Source of the DNA: Akkermansiaceae bacterium UBA3385
GTDB lineage: Bacteria; Verrucomicrobiota; Verrucomicrobiia; Verrucomicrobiales; Akkermansiaceae
Length of the DNA: 50,268 bases
Reading direction: 5' to 3'
NCBI GenBank assembly: GCA_002358905.1
Contig: DEPT01000066.1
Location: 1-50,268 of the forward strand
Made by a program: the position numbers and the translations under genes. Below are positions 9,047 to 17,371 of the stretch, one piece after another. Each line of letters begins with the position of its first letter. Positions within the stretch are counted from its first letter, which is position 1. The notes beneath the pieces were generated by a model. The model was not told the DNA's origin and did not search any database. It worked only from the letters and a program-made list of their open reading frames with translations.

Positions 9047-9682
9047 TTACTCCGGATTGGAGCCCATAACCAGACGGTAGAAATTGCATCCCACAAAGTT
9101 ACCGATGACAATAGCAACGTAAAACAACAGGATATCTGCGAGATTTGCCATCCAGAACGCCATAGGTACAGTCAGGTAGTAAAAGATATCGGCCACACAG
9201 TGGGGGAAACCGCACGTAATGAAGAGAGGCACACCTATCATAAGAGGCAGATTGTTACCCTTGCGAGCAAAAGTGACGGCTGTCGTCATGATGAAGCCGC
9301 ACCCGATGGACAACAGTCCGCCGCCCAAAGGGGTAAGCAGGAGGCGACTCTCAAGAATAGTCTGCGCTGTCTGCTGCAGAGGCATGGAGGAAAGGCGTGC
9401 CAGAAGGGCCACCAGCCAGCACCCGATAATATTGCCGATGAGAATCAGGCCAAGCCGCCCCAGTTCCCCCTTCTTGACAAAGCCAGCGGTACCTGTATAC
9501 AGCAAAGTTTTGTAATTAACAACAGCCAGAAGGGCAAATGAGAACAACACACTCCCCATAATCTCACGAATTACCACGAGACCGGAGCCGGAATCCCGGG
9601 CGGCCAGATAACCAAAGCCGGCAATTCCCACGCAAACCCCCGACATGATGGAGGATTTTATTACTAATGCAACATCTTTCAT
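9047..9682 (-). CDS. Formate/nitrite transporter (FNT) family channel
   Basis: This is a hydrophobic protein of 211 residues with about six membrane segments. FNT hallmarks are visible: 'KTLLYTGTAG' in the Omega-loop region, 'GNIIGCWLVALL', and 'CGFPHCVADIFYY', which matches the GFEHSVANM-type segment with the central conserved His. The family conducts formate, nitrite, hydrosulfide or short-chain acids across the inner membrane; the substrate here cannot be told. I start at the ATG at 9682 because it gives the compact N-terminus usual for short FNT proteins. A TTG at 9709 would add nine residues. It sits between gatB (40-nt gap) and umuC (11-nt gap) on the same strand, probably as co-transcribed genes without functional relation. 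Confidence 0.78.
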   Translation of the reverse strand: MKDVALVIKSSIMSGVCVGIAGFGYLAARDSGSGLVVIREIMGSVLFSFALLAVVNYKTLLYTGTAGFVKKGELGRLGLILIGNIIGCWLVALLARLSSMPLQQTAQTILESRLLLTPLGGGLLSIGCGFIMTTAVTFARKGNNLPLMIGVPLFITCGFPHCVADIFYYLTVPMAFWMANLADILLFYVAIVIGNFVGCNFYRLVMGSNPE

Positions 9683-9722
9683 ACTGCGCAAGTGTTGTTC
9701 GTGTTTCAAAAGAGGAGCTTAA

Positions 9723-11186
9723 TCAAAGCCCCAGCTTTGCCAGAATAATCTCCGTGACCATCTTAGGATTCGGCTTCGGGTTGCTCACCTTCATAACTTT
9801 GCCGGTCAAAGCATTTATCAGCTTCATATTACCACCCTTCACGATTTCCACCATATCCTGATTTTCCTCCAGCACCTGAGCGACCACGGCATCCAGCGCG
9901 TTAGTATCAGTCTTCTTGAATCCCATGGCAGCGGCGGCATCAGCAGCACTCATGCCGGAATCCCACATTTTATCCAGCACCTCTCGTGCCTGATTGTTGG
10001 AAACAAGCCCATCCTCGATGATATCCACCAGACCGGCCAGAGCTGCAGGAGCAAGCGGGCAAGTCTCGATACTGAGTTCCTTTTCAGCCAGCACGGAAAC
10101 CAGGTTATTAATCACCCAGTTGGCCACCTTGCGGGGCACCTTGCTCCCGGCAGCGGCTTCCTCAAAGTATCGGCAGAGCTTGAAGTCTCCCACCAGCGTA
10201 TTGGCATCCGCCACGGGCAAGCCATAAGCGCTCTGAAGCCGTGCATGCAAAGCATCCGGCAGTTCAGGCAGTTCATTCTTCACTTTCTCCACCAAAGGAG
10301 CAGTCTGCACAGGGATGAGATCCGGGCAGGTATGGTAGCGGTAATCGTGAGCATTTTCCTTGGTACGCATCACAATACTCTCGCCCAAGGTATCATCCCA
10401 GCGGCGAGTCGACTGCACCTGGGCAATCCCCATGTCCAGTTCCTCTGCCTGGCGATGAATCTCATAGATGAGGGCTCGGCGGGCAGCAGACATGGAATTG
10501 ATGTTCTTCATCTCAATCTTGGCGCCGAGTTCCTTCTGCCCTTTCGGGCGCAGGGACACGTTCACGTCACAACGCATCTGCCCCTTCTCCATGTCTGCAT
10601 CAGAAATACCGGCACATATCATCATCTGCTGTAAGCTCTTCAGATATGCGTATGTCTCTTCCGGGCTGGTCAGATCGGGAGCCGATACAATTTCCATAAG
10701 CGGAGTTCCGCCTCGGTTGTAGTCCACCACGGAGTATCCGCTGTAGTGCGTCAGCTTTGCGGCATCTTCTTCCAGGTGAATATGGTCAAGCTTGACCGTG
10801 CGGACAACGGGTCCATCGGCCTTCACCTTACAATCAGAAGGATAAGCCCAGGCATACAGAGGAACCTCACCGCCTATGCAAAGAGGCAGGTCTAACTGAC
10901 TGGTCTGGTAATTCTTGGGCATATCCGCGTAAAAGTAATTCTTGCGGTCCCACTTAGAAACAGGTGGGGTACTGCAACCCAGCATCATGCCTGCCAGAAT
11001 AGTGCGTTCTATGGCAAATTTGTTGAGCACAGGCAAAGCACCGGGCATACCCAGACAAGTAGGGCATACGTTCGTGTTGGGTTCGTAACCGAAACCAGCC
11101 TTGCAGGAGCAGAACATTTTGGTCTCAGTCTTAATCTGGCAGTGCACTTCCAGACCGATAGTCACGAGGTAATCAGAAACAGGCAT
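9723..11186 (-). CDS. gatB: Asp-tRNA(Asn)/Glu-tRNA(Gln) amidotransferase subunit B
   Basis: The protein has 487 residues, full length for GatB. It begins 'YLVTIGLEVHCQIKTETKMFC' and carries 'PNTNVCPTCLGMPGALP' with family zinc cysteines, 'YFYADMPKNYQTSQ', and the C-terminal YqeY-like tRNA-binding tail ending '...MVTEIILAKLGL'. It transfers ammonia from GatA to misacylated tRNA in the cytoplasm. gatA and gatC are not in the window. The ATG is 15 nt after the stop of the secreted-protein gene upstream, so transcription probably continues from 12165-12192. Confidence 0.96.
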   Translation of the reverse strand: MPVSDYLVTIGLEVHCQIKTETKMFCSCKAGFGYEPNTNVCPTCLGMPGALPVLNKFAIERTILAGMMLGCSTPPVSKWDRKNYFYADMPKNYQTSQLDLPLCIGGEVPLYAWAYPSDCKVKADGPVVRTVKLDHIHLEEDAAKLTHYSGYSVVDYNRGGTPLMEIVSAPDLTSPEETYAYLKSLQQMMICAGISDADMEKGQMRCDVNVSLRPKGQKELGAKIEMKNINSMSAARRALIYEIHRQAEELDMGIAQVQSTRRWDDTLGESIVMRTKENAHDYRYHTCPDLIPVQTAPLVEKVKNELPELPDALHARLQSAYGLPVADANTLVGDFKLCRYFEEAAAGSKVPRKVANWVINNLVSVLAEKELSIETCPLAPAALAGLVDIIEDGLVSNNQAREVLDKMWDSGMSAADAAAAMGFKKTDTNALDAVVAQVLEENQDMVEIVKGGNMKLINALTGKVMKVSNPKPNPKMVTEIILAKLGL

Positions 11187-11201
11187 GTGTAGAGATATTT
11201 T

Positions 11202-12146
11202 TTATTGTGATGAAATGGAATTTTCCTGCAATGCATTGTCCAGATCCGAACGGAAAGATGCATCGAACACGGAATCAAACAGATTGGAATGAGTTGCCCC
11301 AAGACTTTCAAAAACAAGGTCCAACGCAACAGAAAAGTCATCGTAGGTCTCGGCCTCATAGCCGGGCAAGGCGGCAATTCGCACAATTTCGCTGCGAATG
11401 GACCAGAGGATGGATTCCAGCGGATTCAGTTCCGCCCGAGCGGCTTCGGCTGAAGCAGCAGAGAACTCACGATTAGCCACGCCTTTTTCCGGAAGCAAGG
11501 TTTTGAAATGCAGTGAAAGGGACGTGAGCTTAACAGCAGCATCCGCGGCGTCATCCTCGTTCTGCACATCCTCCAGAATCTCGAGTACGGCCCGGTCCGG
11601 CTGTTCCAAGCGGTCCAATCGAACAATTTCAGCATGCGCTTCTGCCTCGGACAAGGGCTCGCCCGGAGCCAGTAGAAGCTCCCTGTCCTCTTCTGCAAAC
11701 ATTCCCAGCTCTATGGCACGCTCGAAGGCCTGAATCAAGCGTTCCGAGCCATAACAATGGACACGGCAGATACTCAGGAATTCCAAATGCAGATCGTCCA
11801 TTGTTTCCAGAATGCGCACCTGGACAGAATCCATCATACCGGCACATTCGGCTTCCGGAGCCACAAGTGGTAGAGAGCTAAGGCGGTTATCCAGCTCAAA
11901 AGTCATTTTTACCAGCTCCGAAAAGCGGGTTGCCACATTGTCCGCATCCTGCTTATTGCTGATGCCGGACAGAAGAAACCACATTTCCGATGCTGTTTTC
12001 AGAAACTCAAGTCCCAACTCGCGAGCCTCAGTTGTATCCTCCGCAACTGTTTCGGTATCATCTAGTTCCAATACAGTCATGGCCTGCGCCGGGGACATAT
12101 TTCCCAGAGCCAATGACAAGCCGGCAATGTAAAGCAATTTTCGCAT
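11202..12146 (-). CDS. Secreted Glu/Leu-rich protein of unknown function
   Basis: The protein has 314 residues. A clear signal peptide (1-22) ends 'MSPAQA'. The mature part is acidic and mostly helical, rich in Glu, Ala and Leu, with no cysteine-based or enzymatic motif that I recognise. Heptad-like stretches such as 'EQPDRAVLEILEDVQ' suggest helical bundles or coiled coil. It has its own promoter and is the first gene of the minus-strand run that includes gatB, the FNT channel and umuC. I do not recognise the family. Export to the periplasm is the only statement the sequence supports. Confidence 0.75.
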   Translation of the reverse strand: MRKLLYIAGLSLALGNMSPAQAMTVLELDDTETVAEDTTEARELGLEFLKTASEMWFLLSGISNKQDADNVATRFSELVKMTFELDNRLSSLPLVAPEAECAGMMDSVQVRILETMDDLHLEFLSICRVHCYGSERLIQAFERAIELGMFAEEDRELLLAPGEPLSEAEAHAEIVRLDRLEQPDRAVLEILEDVQNEDDAADAAVKLTSLSLHFKTLLPEKGVANREFSAASAEAARAELNPLESILWSIRSEIVRIAALPGYEAETYDDFSVALDLVFESLGATHSNLFDSVFDASFRSDLDNALQENSISSQ

Positions 12147-12164
12147 CGGAACCTACGCCCGGAC

Positions 12165-12192
12165 ATTATACACTTTTCCTAATGAATGGCAA
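12165..12192 (-). promoter_or_regulatory. Promoter for secreted gene and gatB group
   Basis: On the minus strand TTGCCA (12192-12187), 16-bp spacer, TATAAT (12170-12165); TG directly precedes the -10. The ATG at 12146 follows 18 nt later, giving a leader of about 11 nt without Shine-Dalgarno. Confidence 0.6.
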
Positions 12193-12219
12193 GACAAGTT
12201 TACGAATCATCACAAATAA

Positions 12220-12248
12220 TTGACAGACGAAGAGAAGGATGCTAGATT
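12220..12248 (+). promoter_or_regulatory. Consensus promoter for the polytopic membrane gene
   Basis: Perfect TTGACA (12220-12225), 17-bp spacer, TAGATT (12243-12248), then 11 nt to the ATG at 12260. The predicted leader is about 5 nt. It is divergent from the promoter at 12165-12192, with 27 bp between the two -35 boxes. Confidence 0.6.
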
Positions 12249-12259
12249 GACAGGGAAAC

Positions 12260-13825
12260 ATGTCTCTTTTTTCCCTCTCACCTCCTGAAAAGTTCAACCT
12301 TAATCTGCACTGGATAACCGTTTTTTCTCTGGTGTATCTGGCTATCCCCTGCATGTTGTTTTTCAGCAGCTGGTTCACGCCGTGGATAGCGTGGCCAGTC
12401 AACCTGGGCATTATCTTTTCCCTTTTCATTTTTGCCAGACAAAAGATTGAAACCATTCATTGGCAGCCGGATAAACTTTCCTGGGGGCTGATTATTTTAA
12501 CCTTCCCCCTCTGCATCGCTCTGTTTCTGTCAACAGGCATGGCAGGTTATGTGACAGCCGCCCCGGATGTCCTGATTTTCCGGGAAGCGCTGTACAACAA
12601 TCTCATTCACGAAGCATGGCCGGTTGTTCTACCCAATGGCAAGGAAATGAGTTATTACCTGGCAGGTATGCTTCCCCCTGCCCTGGTATCCAGGTTGACA
12701 GAGGACTATACACTGCAGCGACTTATCGCAGTCATCTGGTACGCATTGGGGATCTGGTTGACATTGCTGCTGTTTTTCTGCCGACATCGGCGTTTTTCCT
12801 GTCTTTTCCTTGTATTCATCATCATGTTCAAAGACCCGGCGTATCTCTGCATCAACGCCTTTGCCGGGAATGGTGAAATATGGAGATTCTTCACCCAGTT
12901 TATCAGCGTTTCCTGGGAAAACACCTATATTGGTGCAGCGCATCCAGTCAAAATGCTCGGCATTCATGCACAGGGCTGCAATTTTCAATCATTCTCCCTG
13001 CTCTGCGCTGCCCTCATTCTGAACAGCCGGGAACAAAGCTCAAAACTCATTCCTCTCTGCATCACGCTCATTCTACCCAGCTCTCCACTGGCATCCATTG
13101 CCTGTATGCCGCTAGGTGTATACTTCTGGTGGAAAGACAGGGAGAGCAAGCTCCTCAAGCGTCTGCAGCAGTTAATTGTACCGGTACTTATCGCCCTATG
13201 CTGTGCAGTTTACTACGGCAGAGCCGATAGCGCAACATGCTTTGGATTATACGGCAAATTGTTAAACAACTGGAGTTTCTTCTTATATAACTTCTATTCA
13301 GCCATTCTGCTGAGTGCTATTTTGTTCGGACTGGTGCTTTACCCTGTTCTGAAACGAGACGTTCCCCTTCAAATCAGCCTTATCTGCGTTATCGTGACAC
13401 CGTGGATATTCTACGGTTCTGCTCCAGACAGTGGCATGTTCGGCCAAAATGAATTATGGTTGAAATCCAGCATCATTTTCCACATGCACCTCATTGCGGC
13501 GCTCTGTTTCCACTGGAAAGAACTTCCTTGCATCAAATACGCCTACATCATCACGTTTGCCATGCTCGTATGCAAAGACGAACGAATAAAGCAGGCCGGA
13601 TATTCAGGCTCCCCGGAAGTTCAAGATGTATGGGGGGGGCACTTGAACCACGAACACGTCTCTCTCTACCAGAAAATCCCGGATTGCCGAAGTCCCTACA
13701 TTCCAGGAAGCATTCTGCAAAAGGGAGAAGCCGAGAATATCTGGCCGGGGTGCATACTCCCCAAAGCCAGAGGATGTGATTACTCCCGCCCTATGAAACC
13801 GGATGGCAAATATGTTTCTTACTGA
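12260..13825 (+). CDS. Unknown polytopic inner-membrane protein with G8 tract
   Basis: The protein has 521 residues with roughly ten hydrophobic segments between residues 15 and 435, and a polar C-terminal tail of about 70 residues. The layout (many helices, a loop after the third or fourth helix with 'LPNGKEMSYYLAGMLPP') recalls GT-C-type glycosyltransferases or similar uncharacterised membrane proteins, but no catalytic motif is clear enough to name one. A run of eight G (13632-13639) encodes W458-G-G. Loss of one G would stop translation two codons later; gain of one would swap the tail for an alternative open frame ending at 13779. The 3' end overlaps the convergent mutL by 7 nt. Confidence 0.7.
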   Translation: MSLFSLSPPEKFNLNLHWITVFSLVYLAIPCMLFFSSWFTPWIAWPVNLGIIFSLFIFARQKIETIHWQPDKLSWGLIILTFPLCIALFLSTGMAGYVTAAPDVLIFREALYNNLIHEAWPVVLPNGKEMSYYLAGMLPPALVSRLTEDYTLQRLIAVIWYALGIWLTLLLFFCRHRRFSCLFLVFIIMFKDPAYLCINAFAGNGEIWRFFTQFISVSWENTYIGAAHPVKMLGIHAQGCNFQSFSLLCAALILNSREQSSKLIPLCITLILPSSPLASIACMPLGVYFWWKDRESKLLKRLQQLIVPVLIALCCAVYYGRADSATCFGLYGKLLNNWSFFLYNFYSAILLSAILFGLVLYPVLKRDVPLQISLICVIVTPWIFYGSAPDSGMFGQNELWLKSSIIFHMHLIAALCFHWKELPCIKYAYIITFAMLVCKDERIKQAGYSGSPEVQDVWGGHLNHEHVSLYQKIPDCRSPYIPGSILQKGEAENIWPGCILPKARGCDYSRPMKPDGKYVSY

Positions 13826-15654
13826 TTCTGGAAACGCCTGTTGAGCTCAGCCATGGGGAACGGTAGCAACGTGGACTTGCCACCGGGACTGCAATAAGGT
13901 ATTTCACACTCTAACAAAGCAGCCAGCAGAGGGAGAGGATTCTGCAGATAGGGGGTCATATCCTCCTGCTGGGCATATTGCCGGGCCAATTGACGAGCAA
14001 AAGGTTCAAACGGGCTGCGCGCACGATTCAGGCGAACCTCCCCACTCGTGAAGGCTCGCAGCAATTCCTGAACAAAATCATTCACCTTTCTCAAAGGGAG
14101 AATGGCCGGAACAGCCTCTATTCGCAGCGTATTGCGCCCAAAAGGAGAAAGCAGGAACCCCGCCTGTTCCAACTGAGGTTTCACCTCCATAGCTATTCCC
14201 ATGTCTCGCGTATCCAGCTCCAGCAATTCAGGCACCAGCAAACGCTGAGAAACTAGCGGATGCCGGTTACTTTCCTGCAAGCGTTCGAAAATGATTCGTT
14301 CGCGCGCGGCCCGTGGCGACAGTAGCACCATGCCCTCTTTGTTTTCAAAGATGGCATACTGTTGATGCAACGTACCAATATGGCGGAAATTAGGTAAAGG
14401 AGCAGATATCTCTTCCGGTTCTCTGAGTACAGGTTGAGGAACAGGCGTAGGTGGGAGTTCCAATTCCTGCTGACGCGGGGTAACAAGCGGCTTCAATACC
14501 AGATTTGGCCGAGGCTCCACATGGGGCGCAGTTTCCCTTACCGTTACTTTCCGGGAGGTTGGCGGAGGCTCAGGATTCAGAGGCGCCGCGACAGGAGTCT
14601 CAATCTCTTTACGCACTTCGGGAGCTGGTGATGGGTCCTCCTCCCCTCGGGCATGCGCCGCAAGAGTTGAGGCCACTGCATCCATCACGGCAAGCGTGAT
14701 TTCTGCCGGCCGGCGGAACCGCACTTCCCGCTTCGCCGGGTGTACATTCACATCCACCAGCGCGGGCTCAACTTCCAGATACAAGAAGAGCGCAGGATGC
14801 AATCCCGGCGGGAAACCACCATATCCGTCTCGAACGGCACGATTGATAATCTGATCCTCTATGGGACGGCCATTCAGGAAAACATACTGCATGCGACGAT
14901 TCCGGCGAGCAGCCGAAATGGGCATCAGAAAACCGCTTACTCGTACCCCAGGAGCCTCTGTCGGCCGAATCCGCATGAGTGCCGCAGCCGTCTCTCGACC
15001 CACAAAATCGGCTATGCGCTGCCGCAAATCATGGGTAGCCGGCACATCGAACACCTGCTGTCCGTCCCGGACGTAGGTGAACCGCACTTCCGGGAAAGCC
15101 AGAGCATGCAAGCGCACCTGGTGCTCAACGTGTCCGGATTCCGTCTCATCGCTCTTCAGGAATTTCCGGCGCACCGGAGTATTGAAAAACAAATTACAAA
15201 CACTGATTTCCGTCCCCGGTGCGCATCCGGCATTCATCAGCGGAGCCTCTACTCCACCTTCTGCACTGATACACCAGCCCTCGACATCCGCCGCGCGCCT
15301 TGTGGTTACTGTGAGGTGAGAAACAGAGGCGATACTCGGCAAAGCCTCACCTCGAAACCCCAGCTGGCGAATGGCAAACAAATCTTCCACCTGAACCAAT
15401 TTGCTGGTAGCATGACGCCGAAGGCAAAGGGACACATCTGCCTTACTCATACCGCAGCCATCGTCCGTAACCTTAATCAGCGATACACCACCGCGGCGCA
15501 ACTCCACACGCACCGCATGAGCACCTGCATCTATACTATTCTCCACCAATTCCTTAACAACAGAAGCAGGGCGTTCCACCACTTCACCCGCAGCCACCTG
15601 ACTGGCGAGGATATCACTCATAAGCTGGATGCTCTGCTGTTCGTTATCGGACAT
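13819..15654 (-). CDS. mutL: DNA mismatch repair protein MutL
   Basis: The protein has 611 residues. The N-terminal GHKL ATPase motifs are intact: 'ELVENSIDAGAHAV' (motif I), 'DDGCGM' (motif II) and 'GFRGEALPSIASV' (motif III). 'FLNGRPIEDQIINRAVRDGYGG' and 'DVNVHPAKREVRFR' follow. A Pro/Glu-rich linker (about 330-420) joins a C-terminal dimerisation domain. The DQHAxxER endonuclease metal motif of nicking MutL proteins is replaced by 'SPRAARERIIFERL', so this copy is probably not an endonuclease of that type. It couples MutS mismatch recognition to strand removal. mutS and mutH are not here. A promoter ends 13 nt before the ATG. Confidence 0.94.
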   Translation of the reverse strand: MSDNEQQSIQLMSDILASQVAAGEVVERPASVVKELVENSIDAGAHAVRVELRRGGVSLIKVTDDGCGMSKADVSLCLRRHATSKLVQVEDLFAIRQLGFRGEALPSIASVSHLTVTTRRAADVEGWCISAEGGVEAPLMNAGCAPGTEISVCNLFFNTPVRRKFLKSDETESGHVEHQVRLHALAFPEVRFTYVRDGQQVFDVPATHDLRQRIADFVGRETAAALMRIRPTEAPGVRVSGFLMPISAARRNRRMQYVFLNGRPIEDQIINRAVRDGYGGFPPGLHPALFLYLEVEPALVDVNVHPAKREVRFRRPAEITLAVMDAVASTLAAHARGEEDPSPAPEVRKEIETPVAAPLNPEPPPTSRKVTVRETAPHVEPRPNLVLKPLVTPRQQELELPPTPVPQPVLREPEEISAPLPNFRHIGTLHQQYAIFENKEGMVLLSPRAARERIIFERLQESNRHPLVSQRLLVPELLELDTRDMGIAMEVKPQLEQAGFLLSPFGRNTLRIEAVPAILPLRKVNDFVQELLRAFTSGEVRLNRARSPFEPFARQLARQYAQQEDMTPYLQNPLPLLAALLECEIPYCSPGGKSTLLPFPMAELNRRFQNQ

Positions 15655-15667
15655 GATTACCAGCGGG

Positions 15668-15696
15668 AATTTAGCATGCAGCAGAGCTCACGTCAA
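15668..15696 (-). promoter_or_regulatory. Promoter for mutL
   Basis: On the minus strand TTGACG (15696-15691), 17-bp spacer, TAAATT (15673-15668), then 13 nt to the ATG at 15654. The leader would be about 6 nt. The mcsA operon starts divergently within 90 bp; I see no equally convincing promoter for it. Confidence 0.55.
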
Positions 15697-15785
15697 CACT
15701 GCATTACCCTGTTCCCTGAAATTGCTGACACAGAAAGACGCGCAGATTTCTGGAATTTTCATCGGTAGCAGTGTACTCTGTTCGC

Positions 15786-16289
15786 GTGAAAAAGTGCCAG
15801 ATATGCGGCAAGCGCGCGTCGATGTTCCTGACGCAGATAGTAAACGGGCAAGTTTCCGAACTTGCCCTGTGTGAAGCATGTGCCCGCGCCAAGGGGCTTT
15901 TTGATCCCCAATCACTCACCTTTGCAGAAAAATTCTTTCCTGAGGAATTCAAGCAGAGGGTAGACAAGCTGGTGCGAGAACTGACGGGCGCAGAAACAGC
16001 AGCAGAAGCAGCACCGCCATTAAGCATGCTCAGCTCCTGCCCGGTATGCGGTTTCAGCATTGAGGATTATCGACGAACCGGTCACCTGGGTTGCCCGGAT
16101 TGTTATACCGTTTTCGCCAAGGAGTTGAACCCCGATGAGGAGGATGAAACAGAAACGTGTGATGAGGCTCCGGCCGTGACAAAGGCCAGACTGCAGAAAG
16201 AACTGCAGCAGGCCATTGCCCGCGAGGACTATGAGTACGCAGCCCAGCTGCGTGACCAGATTAACGCTCTGCAGAACGCTGACGAATGA
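15786..16289 (+). CDS. mcsA: McsA-like zinc-finger/UVR-domain activator protein
   Basis: The protein has 167 residues from the GTG at 15786. That start places the first zinc knuckle at the N-terminus (C4xxC7, C29xxC32), as in known McsA proteins; a GTG at 15771 would add five residues. A second knuckle is C85xxC88/C103xxC106. The C-terminus is a UVR motif (about 135-165, 'LQQAIAREDYEYAAQLRDQI'). In Firmicutes McsA binds and stimulates the arginine kinase McsB and links it to ClpC. It overlaps mcsB by 4 nt (ATGA), so translation is probably coupled. No CtsR repressor gene precedes it, unlike in Bacillus. Confidence 0.88.
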   Translation: MKKCQICGKRASMFLTQIVNGQVSELALCEACARAKGLFDPQSLTFAEKFFPEEFKQRVDKLVRELTGAETAAEAAPPLSMLSSCPVCGFSIEDYRRTGHLGCPDCYTVFAKELNPDEEDETETCDEAPAVTKARLQKELQQAIAREDYEYAAQLRDQINALQNADE

Positions 16290-17371
16290 AACTGGAAACA
16301 CTGCTGAACAGCATGCCTGACTGGGCTCCGGACCGCAACACGACAGACGGCGTTGTGATAGGTTCCATTGTACGCATGGTTCGCAACCTGCCAGGCTACC
16401 CCTTTCCGGGATGGAGCACGGCAGAATCCCGAGCAGGCGTTGCATCGCAAATCCTGTCGGCACTCAAAGAAACAAGAGGGTTGAAAACAGCGTTCTACGC
16501 GGAAATGAAAGACCTCAGCTATGGCCAGCGCCGAGCCCTGCTGACACGCAAACAGCTTACCCCCAGTATGGCAGCGCGCCAGGATGGATGCCACATCGTC
16601 ATTCATCCACGCAAGCCTCTTATCATCATGGTCAATGAGGAAGAGCACATGGTCGTGCACACCTTCCTCGAAGGAATGAATTTCGACAAAGGCATTGCCG
16701 AATTGCAGCAATTTGACACGCAAATCCAGAACAGACTCCGCTTTGCCTATTCACCGCAGCATGGCTACCTTACCAGCATTCCCACAGAGGCAGGTGATGG
16801 ACTCCAGCTATACTGTCTGCTGCACTTGCCGGCACTTACCACGGCAAACATGATGAATCAGGTAACCAAGGCTCTTGAAAAGCTGCATGTAAGCATTTCT
16901 CCATATTTTGCTGATGCACAGGACGACACGGGGCATCTTTTTGTTCTGTTCTCCATTCCCGGCCCTGAAGACAGCATCGAAGAAGTCAAAAAGTCGTTCG
17001 TCGACATTATCAATCACATCGTACGCAGAGAACAACAGGTCCGCAGGAAACTTCTCGCAGAGCCCGGACAGTACCTCCAGGATGCCATCGGCCGTGCCTT
17101 CGGACTGCTTACCAACTGCCGGAGACTCAGCATCAAAGAACTGAGAGACGCCATATCCCTACTGCGACTGGGTACCCTTCTACACATCATTACCTGGGAA
17201 GAAGATGAAAGAGTCATGCTCATCGCCTTGAATCATTTCGGACTGCAACAGGCCTGCCATACAGCATTACGCTCCGAAAAGGAAGATGCATCCCTTTGTC
17301 TGTATCGGGCTGCAGCAGCCCGCGATTTCCTGAACAGCCATCCTCACCACTTTTCAGACAACTCCATATGA
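16286..17371 (+). CDS. mcsB: McsB-family protein arginine kinase, degenerate active site
   Basis: The protein has 361 residues, normal McsB length. The fold is recognisable throughout: 'VRNLPGYPFPGW' (32-43), 'IIMVNEEEH' (113-121), 'LLHLPALTTANMMNQV' (178-193) and the C-terminal 'FGLLTN...LLRLG' segment. Key phosphagen-kinase positions are changed. The SSRIRLARN-type motif reads GSIVRMVRN (26-34). NEEDHLRIQ reads NEEEHMVVH (117-125). CPTNxGTGLRAS reads IPTEAGDGLQLY (165-176), replacing the catalytic Cys with Ile165 and an ATP-binding Arg with Gln. By family knowledge McsB phosphorylates protein arginines as a degradation tag for ClpC-ClpP. The changes suggest a pseudokinase or adaptor role; that is inference. 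It overlaps both neighbours by 4 nt. Confidence 0.88.
   Translation: MKLETLLNSMPDWAPDRNTTDGVVIGSIVRMVRNLPGYPFPGWSTAESRAGVASQILSALKETRGLKTAFYAEMKDLSYGQRRALLTRKQLTPSMAARQDGCHIVIHPRKPLIIMVNEEEHMVVHTFLEGMNFDKGIAELQQFDTQIQNRLRFAYSPQHGYLTSIPTEAGDGLQLYCLLHLPALTTANMMNQVTKALEKLHVSISPYFADAQDDTGHLFVLFSIPGPEDSIEEVKKSFVDIINHIVRREQQVRRKLLAEPGQYLQDAIGRAFGLLTNCRRLSIKELRDAISLLRLGTLLHIITWEEDERVMLIALNHFGLQQACHTALRSEKEDASLCLYRAAAARDFLNSHPHHFSDNSI

Noticed and set aside
17296..17367. N-terminal extension of clpC into mcsB
   Set aside because: The ClpC family starts at the MNNNFTPRAQ position, and ATGA overlap with mcsB is the pattern of this operon.
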